Under the pieces are notes generated by a model that was not told the origin of the DNA, ran no database searches, and saw nothing but the letters and a program-made list of their open reading frames with translations. A program made the translations under genes and the position numbers. Source: Phoronis australis (lineage: Eukaryota; Phoronida; Phoronidae). From it: a stretch of DNA of 64,000 bases. How positions within the stretch are numbered: the first letter of the stretch is position 1; each line of letters begins with the position of its first letter. Shown here piece after piece: positions 12,501 to 26,087 of the stretch. The DNA lies in the NCBI GenBank assembly GCA_002633005.1, contig NMRA01000837.1, positions 18,216 to 82,215 on the forward strand, written 5' to 3'.

Positions 12501-15500
12501 AAACAAAACCGGAAGCAAAATTTGATAGGTAGTTTTCATCCACATTGGATTGGAGTTCAAGATTTAAAAGCCTTGTCAATCTTAAAATTTTCTCCTGTTT
12601 TTATGAAACGTGTCTTTCTCCAAAGCACACTTTTAAAACCACAATCAACTAAAATTAGTTTTCATGTTGTTCTTGACTACACCTTTATTGATGAAATAAA
12701 TCTCAGCATCATTTCTAAATAATTTTTGACAACATCGAGGAATATATCACATAGAAAACTAACTGTAGCCATCTATTCAAAGAGGTATGCAGCATTTTTA
12801 AACACAATCAGAGGATTCGACAAACATCTAGAGAAATGTTGACAAAACTGTCTAAATCATCTTTGAGATTCACACATAGTTACTGTAAATCTTCCAGATA
12901 TGGCATTTTAAGTCACGCCTCTTCCAGCAATTCAACACAACTTCGACTGGATAAAACAAAGCACTCAAAAGAATTCAGACAAAATGACCCGGAATTACCC
13001 GTCACGGTGGCTGGGAGGAAGCTAAATAAATTTACCGTATTTCTCTCATGACAGCGAATGAAGAGGAATTGTCAGGAGAATGAATAACGTGCCCTTCTTC
13101 AATTAGAGACTTATCCCACTGATGGTTAATAGCAGTCATTTTTGCTCTTAACTGAACTAGCTATCGTGACTGGGCAACGGTCCGATTACTTTTGTCTTGT
13201 ACTGCATATCGCCATCAATGACAAATTCACAAGAAAACATCTCCCAAATGTCTTACCTGGTGTTGCTTTACTGCTAATGTTGAGCTTGGATTGACACCAG
13301 TAGCACTGACTACAAAATCACAGCCGTAAACTTTGTCATTCGTTAACTGTACATAAACTGGCCACTCTGAAATCAACATTGACACTTATTAACAAATTAT
13401 AAATGGTATTAATACTAAAGTTTAGATACAAAAAGAACAAAAAGTGATTGACTTAATCCTTGCTATATTTCTTGGCACTTTTGTACAAAAATTCTTCATA
13501 GAATTACTGCAAACATGTCCTCTGAAGCATACGAACATGAGCCTCTGTTTGGAAAACTGCCCAGACATGTTTGTTAGAGATCCATGAAATGAACAGTCCT
13601 GTCAACCCATACTGCTGCACACAGCTAAACCACAACAAACTATCAGATCTTTCCCAGGCCACAAATCACAACTAACATGAGTTTAGGAACAAGCTGACAC
13701 CAACCTCATAATGGCAAGTCATCTAAATTCAAGGTCAAGGTCATTTTTGAAAAAAAAAGAATGCAAATCAAACCTGTCTGAGAATTTTCAAAGCATTGTG
13801 TAGCTTGCACCCTTTGACCTTTGAACTCTTCTGAACTCAACACTCGCTTGACTTGAACTTTATACTCAACATGTACTTTATGCGACGTCTGCAATAAATA
13901 GAACTTCTTTACTCAGATATAAATTGGTTCTATATGAGGGGATGAAATATAACAAATTTCAAACTTGATTTTGGCCTATTAACAAATTAATATTAACGAC
14001 GTTCCCATCCAACTCTCTAAAACAAAATGATTCCTTGTAACTCCCACTCGTCAAGCCTAACTACGAATGTCTGGAGCAAATTTTGAAAACCCAAAATCTG
14101 CTTAATCAGTAAGCATGACCTACGGTTTAGGCGAGACACACAACAACTGTCAGGAAAGACTAACCACTATGAACCATAATAGCCATTCTGTGACATAATG
14201 AATGTTCGAGTTGAGTCCTGTAGTTATCACTTAATAAGTGAAGCGCAAATAGTGCCTTAGCAGGGGACAGAATGAGGATTGGTTGTGATTACCAAAATGG
14301 GCAAGTAAACTTTTAAGAATCACATGATACAAAACAAACACGACGTTACCTAACTGTCAGTGAACAAACTTACTTTAAGAACAACCTTCAAATGCTCATG
14401 GCACTGAACAACCCTATACCATCACATAAAATATTCCTACATAATGTTCACATGTAAGTCTTTTTTGGTGGTTTACACAACTGAATACAACTGTTCCATA
14501 TTCTGCACTGACTGCCCATAAAAAGATATTTTCAATTGCAAAATATAAAAAAGTCTTCATCAAATGAAAAACAAAAATGTTTTTAATCATCGTGAAGACA
14601 AGAATTAGCCCTAAATTTTTTAAACCTGAATGAAAAGGGAAATTTCAAAAATGGTAAATTTCGTTTCACCAATTGATGTCATACAATGATGGAGGTATTA
14701 TTCAGATATACTATGTTTCCATATTGCATTTGAACTTTGTGACAAAATATACAACGTCAAAAATTTGCGAAACACAAAATTAATGTCACATGTGCATAAG
14801 TTTCAAAAATCAAAAGGTTCGATTTGGCATCAAATTTCGAGATCACAATTCAAAAATGCATTAAGAATTTTACTTAGTAATCATGACAAGTGAAACCTAC
14901 ATACAGCGCCATCTCCTTTCATATCCATGTTCGTGGCCCAGTCAGGCCCCAGTGCAACACCTAGCTCATCCGATATTGAAGGACTTTCAACAGTAGATGC
15001 TAAAAACAGAAAATCCTTTAGTGCGCAAGATTATCAAGGATATAATATTAATACACCTGATGCAAATAACATACAATGAACAATGTCCTGCTTTTCCACC
15101 ATACTCAGTGCAAAAATAAAAAGTGAATTGTCATATTACACAGGTAATGTTTGCATCCTTTATCTCACAAAAAAAAAACATCCAAAAAATAACAAAAAAA
15201 TCCGAAACATTTTCAATTTCATCCTCTTCATACGCACCACTAACTGTATATTTCATGCGCTTGGTGGTAGATTCCTCTTCAGGTTTATCCTCCGACAGTT
15301 TAGGCAGCAAGAATTTAGAGGCACCAGCGTCCAAGAACGTATGATTGATGTGGCTGTCTTTGATGGCCCATATCACTTCACAGTTTTCTATTTCATGTCT
15401 GTAATTTAAATTGACAATAAAATGAGACGTGCATGAGTCTTATATTGATCAAGGTCGATCTTGCCCTTCCAATACAACTGATAACGTATGACTGACCTTT

Positions 15501-18500
15501 CACAGCAGACGGGTAAGCATTTCAGTCAATAACCCATGAAAGTGAAGATAACAATAAAATAACAGTAAATCTGACATAAATCCAATCAAAGTGAACTGCG
15601 AGATTTTAGATGAGCAAGATGAAATCTGACTTATGTGAACAGCCAATTAGACAATCGCAGTGTGGAACTTGCTCAGGATTAAGCAAAAATCAGAGTTTTA
15701 CTATACGTATACTATAATTATACTTATTAAGTTAAACCACAAAATCATGAACTTTGAAACCGTATCCCCGAGAGGCAAACCTCTCTAAGACAGGTGCAAT
15801 AGGTGACTGACAATGTGTTCTAAAAATGTACACGTTTGACATCTTGTGTAACATCATTGCAAAAACGAAATCAAGAATTCTCCACATCGAAAGTTTGACA
15901 CTGTGAGTGAATCGCACAAGATCACACTGCATGACTGGCTAAATTGTAATTGTAGTAGTGTTATTAGCTGTTTCTGCAGACATTGCTTTAGTCAAAAGCA
16001 AATTGTTCTGTAACCGAGCTAGGATGGGAAATCTGTATGCATCGCAATCATTGAACACAGTAACCAGAGCTGAAAAGTGGGGCAACAGGGCTCACACGGA
16101 CCGGGCAACAGGGCTCACACGGACCGGCAGACGTTTCTTTAACTCACTCACCTCATCACACTACTGATACGAAGAAATGCTAGTGGATTAATTTATTTCT
16201 ATAAAAAGTGATTACAAGTTTTAAAATATGCCAAATAAAATATGACAAACTGACAAAAAGATTCCTTTTGGTCTAGATCACCACCACTAATCTTACACCA
16301 GTTCTGTAGCTATCCCGCCGTTCCCAACAATGACAATTCGCCTGGCATTTTTCAACTTCGTTTGAAATGTAGCCACACTCTCAGTGTCTCGTATACCTAG
16401 GACAAGGGGGTTGTTGTCTGATATAACCTAGAAGTTAAATACAGAATCAACAGTTAACTATAGGCTGTTGTCTAATGTAACATAGAAGTTAAATGCAGAA
16501 TCAGCAGTTAAATACAGGATGTTGTCTGATGTAACCTAGAAGTTAAATACAGAATCAACAGTTAACTACAGGCTGTTGTCTGATGTAACATAGAAGTTAA
16601 ATACAGAATCAACAGTTAACTACAGGCTGTTGCCTGATGTAACATAGAAGTTAAATACAGAATCAACAGTTAACTACAGGCTGTTGTCTGATGTAACATA
16701 GAAGTTAAATACAGAATCAACAGTTAACTACAGGATGTTGTCTGATGTAACATTAGAAGTTAAATACAGAATCAACAGTTAACTACAGGCTGTTGTCTGA
16801 TGTAACATAGAAGTTAAACAAAGAATTAACTGCAAATCATGGATTGTCATGTGACAGACCCTTATAACTTAAATACTGAATTAACATTAAACCATATGAA
16901 TACTGTCAATAAGGACATACATAATTGAAAAAGCCAAAGAAAAACACAATATTCAAACTAAGAACACGATTTCAACTCAGTTGTTGATATTAGCACTCTC
17001 AAGATTGTTTAATAAAGGTTTCACATAGATTAATTCTTATTGACACAACCAAGCAAAAACGCTGTACCTTGACAGTTTTGGCTACTCACAGCAGCCATCT
17101 TCGGAAGCTATAGTGTTCTCTACCAACCTTATGAACTTATTTAGTGATGTTAATAAAGGTTTGCTTTTGAGATGCATTGTAACATTTGCCTAAAAGAATC
17201 GCAGATCAATGCACAGTAGTAAAGTATGTACTGTAGAGCACACAACAGTCACATCATCCCTACTTTGTCAAGTAAAAGCAACTAGGAGGACTGGTATACA
17301 AACATCAAGTTTCAATATACAAAACTATGTATCAGATGAGGTAAACTGGAAAAATGACAATTGAGAGAGAGCAGTACCTTAGGCTTTCCCCCACAACAGA
17401 TGCAAAGCTTGTCGTAGGTGAACAGACTTCCATCGCTGGTACGGACCTCCTGAAAATAAAGTCTTACTTTAAAATAAAGCATTTTTTATTGATCAGTATG
17501 TTACACAGAAGTGACATCTGCAGGACACTTAAACATTTACAATTAGTAGAAAAAATTTAGATGTCATCTTACAAATTAATGAACAACGTATTCTTAAAAA
17601 ATGTTATGATTCGCAACTTTCTTGGTCAGTTGCAATTTGCTTTCGCCATGATACATAAAACTATCCAATCACAACAAATATCCAGAGTTCTTACCTGAAG
17701 GTCAGCGTCGATATAATCCACAAATGCCTGAATGACGTCTGTCCCTTGAACTGACAACAAGTCTTGCTCCACAACATCAAATGTCTCTAAAGTCTGCCCA
17801 ACCTACACAGAAGCGCAGACAAAGGATTATAAAACAGGCACGATCATCTCCGTTGTCAGGCTGCATTTCAAGATGAAATAAAGCAACAACACTAAACTCA
17901 TGTGTTATTAATCTTATGCTGTTCAAATACCCTGACAATGAGACAATACTGATGGGCAAATTAGTGCTTTCACAGCTTTTTACACACCTATTCACCAAAG
18001 AAATAACAAATAACTGACAAGCAAAACACGGTTTTAAATGCCTCCTTTTAGGTTAAAAGAGCTAAGCTAGCTTCTGGCATAACAACAACGTAAAAATATA
18101 TGCATATATACGAAACTTCACAAAACTAACCTTTTGAAAGTTGGTTACCGCTTTAACCAATGGCGATGCACTCAACAGTATCACGTGACTCTCAGGGCTC
18201 AGACTGGACAGCTGAAAATAGAGTTACTTTTATACAGAGCTGTGACACAGTAATAAAAGGTTTATGTGCTCAAGTTGTAACAGAAAATGCAGTTATTGCC
18301 CTCACAGTTCCATCACAAAGCAGTTTATTAATTGCTCAGAATGATAAAATTATAATCGATTTCTGTTCAGTAAACAATGACATCTTACAAGATTACAGAG
18401 AATGAACCAATGAAAAACCAAAATGACCTTCAGCTTTCTGTTATTTAAAATGTACTCTCTAAGCATAGGGAGGATATGCCACTATATGATAAACACCCTT

Positions 18501-19592
18501 AAAGAAAACATAGATCAATATTTTCTATTTATATCAATATTTTCTATTTATCTGACTCAACCCATATCACATATATTTCACCGGCGTATTTCCACGGTAT
18601 TTATCTTTTATGGTCTACAGGATTTAGCTTTGTCTATGCCTTTTTATTCATTAGGCGGAGGTCTTCTATATCCATCTTTCCGGAGACAGTATTTTTGTAC
18701 AGAACTATTTTCAGTGTTATATCATAATAAGTGACCATTTTCACCAACCTAACTCTCATATTTATCCATGGAAACAAGTCCTTTGCTGATGCACATACAG
18801 TCTATGTTCATAACAGGACATATGCTGAACATAAATGACCTTCCTCTGATGAGTGGTATGGTAAATCTCCAGTTAGTTTGCACAAAAATAATAGCCAAAA
18901 TTGTCACTATTCCAATTTTCTAAAATCGATTACTTTGTAGCAAGTTATGGAAACATCACCAAATGTTGTTTTATGACATCTATAGTACAAACCAAGCTAT
19001 TAATGCTAGACCAGCATTTTCTTCTTTATTTTCGTGGAGAACTTTGACAAAATAGAATTTTACTTAATGGCCGCATTCTGTGCTTCCCAACGAAAATAAT
19101 TTTACCAAAATCACCCAATGACATCGTCACCTAGGGGCAAAATAATATTTGAACACACCTTTTCAAATCCTGGATCAGTTTTATGATTCTAGGGCCCATT
19201 TTATCAAAAGTCTTATGCCCTGTCGTAAACACATTATAACAAACCTGATGCTGCGTTTTTAGTACCATCAGTTGACCATTTCTTGTATTCAGAGTTATCG
19301 ATCACTTTCACGAGGCAGGTTAAAAACTATTTTTAAATTTAACTTGAAGTTACAGCCATAAACGGACTTACAGCATTTCATAAAACAGGGCCCTGGTGCC
19401 CTTTGTCCACCCAAGTTAGATCAGAGTTTAGTTTTCCATTTATCCAAGACATCCAATTTGATTTGCTTTAGTTTTAAGGATGAGAATAGCTGACTAGTAG
19501 AAAATCAAAGCACTCACTGTCTCGGCACATGTGACACCAGCAATACCACCCCCTACTACAATGAATCTTGCACTTTTCTTGATACCTGCCAT
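9511..19592 (-). CDS. PYROXD1: PYROXD1, pyridine nucleotide-disulfide oxidoreductase domain protein 1, complete, 13 coding exons
   Basis: FAD/NAD(P)H-dependent class I oxidoreductase; the human protein is a nuclear/cytoplasmic reductase linked to myopathy. Coding exons in transcript order: 19592-19518, 18211-18131, 17802-17695, 17449-17378, 16427-16297, 15398-15238, 14999-14905, 13888-13774, 13366-13257, 12449-12327, 12197-12057, 11284-11215, 9686-9511. Phases agree at every junction, giving 485 residues against 500 in human. The FAD-binding Rossmann motif GGGIAG is at residues 14-19, the NAD(P)H motif GNGGIA at 147-152, and the second FAD motif YAAGD at 339-343. The C-terminus, [19 protein letters not shown], is nearly identical to vertebrate PYROXD1. 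The least conserved part is the linker around residues 183-245 (exons 6-8), as in other species. The start codon is the only ATG just upstream of the FAD motif. The gene is convergent with importin alpha, 1447 bp apart stop to stop. Confidence 0.97.
10044..10320. mobile_element. 277-bp terminal-inverted-repeat element in PYROXD1 intron 12
   Basis: About 37 bp at the left end (attaacaaaaacaac, then cggttttaaatcgacttgac) recurs inverted at the right end (catgtcaaggcgatttaaaa, then ccgtgcttg). The match is nearly perfect apart from single-base changes. The interior includes 'gtgtcatttacccagacacc', an internal near-palindrome. No ORF; called a MITE. Confidence 0.8.
16412..16830 (-). repeat. 54-bp minisatellite, about 7.8 copies, overlapping the exon 5 acceptor of PYROXD1
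   Basis: Units start at 16412, 16466, 16520, 16574, 16628, 16682, 16736 and 16791; the period is exactly 54 except for one extra base in the seventh unit. Unit 1 spans the first bases of exon 5 (exon start 16427) and its real acceptor. In the other units the corresponding plus-strand words are 'aacctag' (unit 3) or 'aacatag' (the rest), so the AG dinucleotide is kept only in units 1 and 3. Confidence 0.9.
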
Positions 19593-20231
19593 CTTTAATC
19601 TATTACATCTCCTTGACATTTACTACAACAAAACAAGTTAGGGGCACACGTTAGTCAGGTATGGTGTTCTTAACAAAATACGAGCCTGAAGTAAGGTGGG
19701 AGGAAAAAATTATTGGAAGACACAGAACAGACTCGCATCCATTGAAATTTCAAATTCACAGCACAATGCGGTAAGAACGTTAATATTTTCTGAAAAGCAT
19801 TTAAAACTGCAAAAAGGCCCATGAAATCAGGGAGCATTCTGTCAAAAATGACACCTGATTTTGACAGGTCGCCCCTCGCTTTAAAACTGGTCCTAACTTA
19901 TTCCTTATTCAGATTACTACTAGTGTTTTTTGGGCTTGACAGTTCGCTTTTATGAGTCGAGAGGCTCAGTAAGTTGGCAGGGGGGACAACTTCCGCTTGA
20001 TCTCTTTACAAAACTTTTTCCCACTTTTTCCACGCCTTTTGCTGGGACATTTGAACCACCTCTGCGCTCCCCTTACCATTCTACGACTGTCTGACCTCAC
20101 TAATTATGCAATCACTGTTGTCCTTGTATCTTTCCCTCGTGGACTACTTTGCCTTGGAGCATAATCTTGGTATACCCTAGCAAGTTGTGGCTATTAATTG
20201 CTCCTGCTTCAGACAGCTCTCTGCTTTGCTG
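19593..20231. other. Presumed PYROXD1 promoter and 5' UTR region
   Basis: This lies upstream of the PYROXD1 start on the minus strand. No other gene is seen. No core promoter element could be identified with confidence. Confidence 0.4.
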
Positions 20232-20810
20232 GTAGATAATGACCATCGTCTCTAGCTCTCATAAGTAGAGACGATAAAGCTCCTATAGGCGCTTCATACG
20301 CCGGAAGCTTTTCGGCAACTTATGCCTCACAATGACTAAAACATCAAAGTCACGTTCATATAAAAACCTTTTGCGCATAGAGAGACACCTTAGGCTGCCG
20401 TTGATGTTTTCAATTTCTTCCAACTCGACGAAATACCCGTTATCAAACTTTTTCTTCGAGCAGTCTCTCGTTCAATTCCCAAAATCGGTAACTCACAATT
20501 TTTAACGTTGTGCACAGCAAGTGGTGTGCGCAGTGTTGAAAATGGCGAGTTACCCATTTTGGGAACTGAACGAGGAACTGCTTGAAGAAAAAGTTTAACA
20601 ACGGCAATATTTTTTCGAATTGGAAGGAATTAAAAACATCGACGAACTCGTAAGAGTGTCCCTCTATGCCCAAAAGGTATTTATAAGAACGTGACTGACG
20701 TTTAAGTTAGTGCGAGGCAAAATTTGTCGAAAAGCTTCCAGTGTATGAAGCGCCTATAGGAGCTTTATCGTCTCTACTTGACAGAGCTAGAGACGATGGT
20801 CATTGTCTAC
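20232..20810. mobile_element. 579-bp foldback element with coding-like arms
   Basis: The whole element is one long imperfect inverted repeat. The left arm (20232 to about 20515) pairs with the right arm (about 20530 to 20810). The outer 65 bp match best: 'gaccatcgtctctagctct' and 'gacgataaagctcctatagg' occur in both arms. A smaller hairpin (atcgtctct...agagacgat) lies inside each end. Read outward from the centre, both arms encode the same fragment: right arm SYPFWELNEELLEEKV from ATG 20542, left arm SYRFWELNERLLEEKV on the minus strand. A stop follows in each. The fragment is not recognised. Confidence 0.75.
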
Positions 20811-23800
20811 TTCTCTGGCTGCTCATATGCCGTGCCCGTGGGCGTGGTGTGCAACTTCAATGTGTGAATGAATGTTAAATCTGCTGATAGTTTGGTCAGT
20901 TGTGTTTCGTAAGGGAATTTTGGCTCGCACTTTTGTAACTTTGTGTAATTCCACCACAATTCAGGGTTGTTTGGGGTTAGGCCTACCTGAAATCGCAACG
21001 GATTTCTCAGTCGCTACACAGAAATGCAACAGTGCAAGGGGGCCGCCATCTTGAAAAAATGTATCTACAGCCGAACTAGGAACTAGCGGACATTTCTCTA
21101 ATCCAGCAATGTTTACAAACACAAGAAAACCACTACAGTTACTGTATTTACATATAAATACATATATTTGTACTTCAAAAATGATCTGTTCCTAACATTT
21201 AATTTCTAGGTACTGAAAATTTGCTGCGGCTATAGTGTAATTGTGCTGCGGAAAACGCCGAGGTTGTCCGTGGGTAACCGAATCGGATCATTCGCTTTCG
21301 GCCTACGGTGTTGAGGAGCACTAAGCCGCATTTGAAAATATGATTCATTGAATAGTGACACTAAAAGAGGCACAGAACGAGAAAGCTCGTCAAAAATATT
21401 TGTTAAGCAATTCCCGACGAAAGTACCATCTCCCAACGTCTAGTACAGAGTAGTTCACTTTCCCGGCCCTGTGAGGAAATTTCCAGAAAAAACCACAAAA
21501 TTCACCATTTTCGACTGAAATACGCCAAGGAAAGTCTCTGTGGTTACCACAGTTTGTAATCACCTTAAAACTCATGAAAGTTACCTAAAACGAAAACGAA
21601 ATGATAATTTAGAAAACTGTAACAGTGTTTTTGAGGATTCAACTTGTTCACCATTTAAATTGAATAAAATTTGGTCAAGTTATTAACACCGTTACTTTGT
21701 TATGGATGTACTTTTCCTTTTTGCCGAAATTAATTACAACTAACGAGCGTTCTATCACCCCGACCCACAACTTTCTTCAAGGTCGTCGCAAACTCTGATT
21801 TACCATTAACGGTTAAACTACAATAATTCCATATCGTTTGTTCAGCTATGGGAGCTTCACTAAACATTTTAGGATTAAGAATATCAAAGATTGTTAGAAC
21901 ATCCTCATAAAAAAGGTTATAATTATGATTCTGCATTTTAAGGTTCACAGTTGAAAATTGGATAAAAAATGTAGTTACCGACAACTTGGCTGAAAAGATG
22001 CTTCGGAGATATCCTCCAACTTGCTTCGTCATTTTCCCTTGTCCCAATGAAACAATAAGTTTAATTTTACCAGTTAATGATATTAGGATATTTCAAACCG
22101 CCCTCTTCATGTGGCGAAATTGTCAGTTTCTTTTATTTTCGGTGGTTTATTTAACCAAATAAATTTTATCATCATCTTTAAGGGCGTCAATATGTTTTTG
22201 TTTACTGTGGCGTAAGTCTAGATTTATAAAATATTTCCCATTCTCGCCTTGTTCTGCCCTTTGTACTTTATTATGCAGAATGAAGCCCTTATGTTTTGCA
22301 AATCAAACCAGGCTTTTTGTAAATCTTTTTTGAGTTTCACCGACAGCTCGCTTTTCACCTTGGATGTCATAGCCTTGATTTTTTCTACTAAATCAATTTC
22401 ATCTGATTGCCTCTTTTTGCAAAAGAGATTGGAGTTTTTCCGATTTTCATTTCTGTATGTTCCCACACTAAGTTTTTGTCTTCAGTATAACGATATTGTG
22501 TTCCGAGAAAGACCGGCGACGCATTTAGTTATTTCATTGATATGATTGGCATGTAGTGTCAAATTTTGATACCTGTATTATTACAGGTATCGAAAGACCA
22601 GGACCTCTCTTCCCGTTTTCAGTTCGAAGTATTAAGTAATTGCAGAGTGATTGAAAAAAGTCGCTAATAATGGCAACTCTTTTACTGAAACTTCTCTGGA
22701 AATTAGCCACATGTCAATTCTAACGACATATTCTTTTTCAGCTAACTAAATTTCGAAGTAGAGATCCAAAATTTCCGTGTGCCACGAAGACCAACGACTT
22801 GTATCACTGTGGTAGATCACTTACACTTTACTGTATTGTCTGTTGTCAGAACAAAATTCTCCCTTTGGACCATGCGCGTTGGCCTGGGTTTTTTTTTTCA
22901 CCGTCTTCAGTACCAAGTATTTCTGTGTAGTTAGGTCTTCGCTTATGAAGACTAATCTCATGCCCTTGAGTTTCTTTTACAAAGTGAGAACACTCTTATA
23001 ACAATGATTGGTCTGGGGTTGGGTTGACTTGCAATGTTACGGTAACTTCTCTCTTCTTGTGGACGTATCTAGGTATATTTTCCCACCTGGTGAGCAAGGT
23101 CTATATTGTCGAGCTTGACACAGGTTGAGGTTTTCCTCGAAGTTTTTAGCGATATGGTCACAGTCCTCGTTTGATTGTTCACCAGTGCCGTGGCCTTGAT
23201 GGAGTTGCGCTTAAAGTACTGCACATATATATTCAATTTATTCCATAACTCTTGACTTTCTTGCCATGGCAACTAGTTTTGGACTTTAAAAATAGTACAT
23301 ATGGTTTGAACATACTCGTCTTTGGTTTTAGTAAATTGATGCACATCCACTGCATTATGTGTACACAGCTTTTATGTTGTTTTTATAAGACTGTTTCCAA
23401 ATTTGTGTTGTTGTCTTGACAACCATTTTTGGACTTTTTAAAAGTGTCCTACTAGTTATGGTACATCTTTGGTAGAGCAATTCATGTGCTGAATTTTATG
23501 AACCATGTGCTTAATTGTTGGTCATTGATAACAAATAAATTATGGCATCTCATACTGAAACATGGAAAATTCATTTGAAATCTCTAGTCAAATTCCATGA
23601 ACGAAATCAGATTCCGTGAATTCTGCCCGTTTTCCATTGCTCACTGATTTCGGAAAAAATAATTACCAAGATTGTATTTTTGTCATTTTCAAGGTTTCTA
23701 ACAATGCTATGAGTGCCCAAAATTTTCTGTTAGTAGCTGCTATGGTAAAGAATTTGGATATGTCACAGGCATCGTTCTGGTACACTCTATCATTTATGGA

Positions 23801-24065
23801 TTAATTGGGAAAACAAAAGTTCACCTGTCCACCACGTTCTTTCCTAAATTGGTGATTTTTCTGTTTCTGGGTAAAACCAGGGCCTCCAGTACTCTTCCTA
23901 CATGTATGACATGAATTCGTTTGCATTAGTTCGTTAAATCTCCACCAGTGTCGTCTTCTGCTTTTCTCATGTTCGGATTTGTGTATTAGTTGTGTTGCAA
24001 ATGAAGTTGTGTGAGAACATGACCCTGGTGTTTTATCCTGGTTGTCACAACTGCAGCACCCCTCC
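20811..24065. other. Gene-poor stretch upstream of PYROXD1
   Basis: Several ORFs of 60-105 codons occur, mostly on the minus strand (for example 22047-21730 and 24115-23801, the latter with repeated CxxC-like pairs), but none has a recognised domain, splice partners or conserved neighbours. A perfect hairpin with 10-bp arms, gatacctgta/tacaggtatc, is at 22568-22591. The right part continues into the duplicated segment that begins at 24066. Confidence 0.4.
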
Positions 24066-25692
24066 AGTCCATTTTGTCTTGTTGATATCTCAATAAATTT
24101 GTCACAAGCCTGCATGCTATTTTCGATTCTGCCCCACCACTTTCCATGGGTTAAGAGAAGAGGATTTACAGTATTTTTGAGAGGAGCATTTTGGTATATC
24201 TATAGAATCCATTGATGGATGTGAATTTAACTTAACCATAATCTGACTTCAGCAGCACCTTGAGTGTCCAGTTTGACCTTCACAAAGGGGTTTTAGTATT
24301 TTTAGGAAAAAGCATTTCTGGATGACATCTAAGCAACCAATTGACACATTTCAAGGAAACTTTACACGGAAGTAGGTATATGAAGGAATGGACCAACAGC
24401 AGTCAATTTTTGGGTGGATTTCACTACTACTACTACTACTACCTTAGTGGCCATTGTATTTTGAAGGAGATGGCGGCTACCTGATGAGTTTTCAGAAGCA
24501 AAGGCTATGCTCCCTTTTGACATTTTGTGTACTTTGAAAAGAAGTAAGACTACACCTGCCAATTTTTGGATGCCTAATGCTATGTTCCTTTGTGGCATTG
24601 CATGTTCCTTTTTGGAAAATAATTCATTTTTGCCAATTCTGACTTGTAGCTACCCCTTGTGGTTGATATGTTGTCACCCTGCACCTCACTGATGATGGAG
24701 CTCAGTGATAAGCAGCCCTAGAAACATACAGTTTGTGATGTACTATGGACATATAACAACCTTTTGCGTTGGTCTTGTTCTGGAAAGCATTCATTTGAAG
24801 AAACAAAATGACGTGAAAAGCGATTTCCCCAAGTGAAGTGTGGAACAAAAACCAATTGTATTTAAACTTTTAATGGAAACATCAGGTGAACATTACAATG
24901 CATGCAAATCACTGTCATCCACAGCACTACACAGTTCTTAATAAATAAATAGCAAATAACACAGTGACATAAAAACTACAGATTCAGAAAATGAACAATA
25001 ACTGGTGGCTGCAGACAGAAAGTTATGAGCCTCAGCTCATAGCTCACAACTGGGGATGGTTTCATGAAAAGTGATTAAGACTTAGCACAGGATTTCCGTA
25101 AAATAATTAAAACTCACTTTTGCAAAAGAACAAAAATATGAGAACATGCAAATAACTAGTACTTATTGAAAAAAAAATGTACAAATATTTTCTAGTCATT
25201 GATGGACTTAAAATTATATGGCTACACCTGTTTTTGATAATTGCGGGAGCGTAAGACATAATTCTGTCTTAGGTCTTAAGTCACTTTTACGAAACAGAAC
25301 CCTAGAGTACAATAAACCAAGAAGATTTTTCTTTGTGAGGTGGAGAGGCAAAGGTCTCATTTCTTGGTCGTTGAATTTCTTTGTAAATCGCCCTAGCATG
25401 TATGAGGTGAGCCAAACGCTTGGCCGATTACCTTTGGTAGACAATGAAAAATTTGATTATTGCACCACCACAAATATCTTTCTGGCTCATTGTAACTGTG
25501 TGTACTACATTTACACTGTTTATTATGATCACAACTTACAAATTAATGAGCATTTTGTCTCACAGTGTGCAGGTAACAATGACGTGAGTTCAGTTTCACA
25601 CGAGGCAGGCAGTTGAGCTTGTAACTCTTTTTTGCGGTGGCCCAAAATACAAGTTTGCTGTCAATATCAAACAGATCATTAATTCTACAGAC
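24066..25692. repeat. Copy 1 of a 1.63-kb near-identical tandem pair
   Basis: It begins 'agtccattttgtcttgttg' and ends 'aattctacagac'. It matches 25695-27364 along its whole length, with a few percent of substitutions and several indels. It carries a (TAC) microsatellite of 6 units near 24423. Confidence 0.9.
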
Positions 25693-25693
25693 N
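25693..25693. other. Single-base N exactly at the junction of the tandem pair
   Basis: The isolated N sits between the end of copy 1 and the start of copy 2. A lone N at a repeat boundary is typical of an assembler or gap-filler join rather than a sequencing ambiguity. Confidence 0.9.
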
Positions 25694-25694
25694 G

Positions 25695-26056
25695 AGTCCA
25701 TTTTGTCTTGTTGATATCTCAATAAATTTGTCACAAGCCTGCATGCTATTTTCGATTCTGCCCCACCACTTTCCATGGGTTAAGAGAAGAGGATTTACAG
25801 TATACTGTATTTTTGAGAGGAGCATTTTGGTATATCTAAAGAATCCATTGATGGATGTGAATTTAACTTGACCATAATCTGACTTCAGCAGCACCTTGAG
25901 TGTCCAGTTTGACCTTCACAAAGGGGTTTTAGTATTTTTAGGAAAAAGCATTTCTGGATGACATCTAAGCAACCAATTGACACATTTCAACGAAACTTTA
26001 CGCAGAAGTACGTATATGAAGGAATGGACCGACAGCAGTCAATTTTTGGGTGGATT

Positions 26057-26087
<31 letters not shown>

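Noticed and set aside
16001-16150. Short direct repeat 'gggcaacagggctcacacgg' in PYROXD1 intron 5, considered as a CRISPR-like or regulatory array
   Set aside because: Only two adjacent copies without spacers, in an animal intron; simple local duplication.
22047-22545. Pair of minus-strand ORFs around 21730-22466, considered as a lost gene
   Set aside because: Lys/Asn-rich and AT-driven, no recognised motif, and no consistent splice connection between them.
25218-25616. 132-codon plus-strand ORF, also present at 26890-27288
   Set aside because: The two copies differ at about 12 bases, nearly all amino-acid-changing. The overlapping minus-strand ORF shows the same pattern. There is no sign of coding constraint on either strand.
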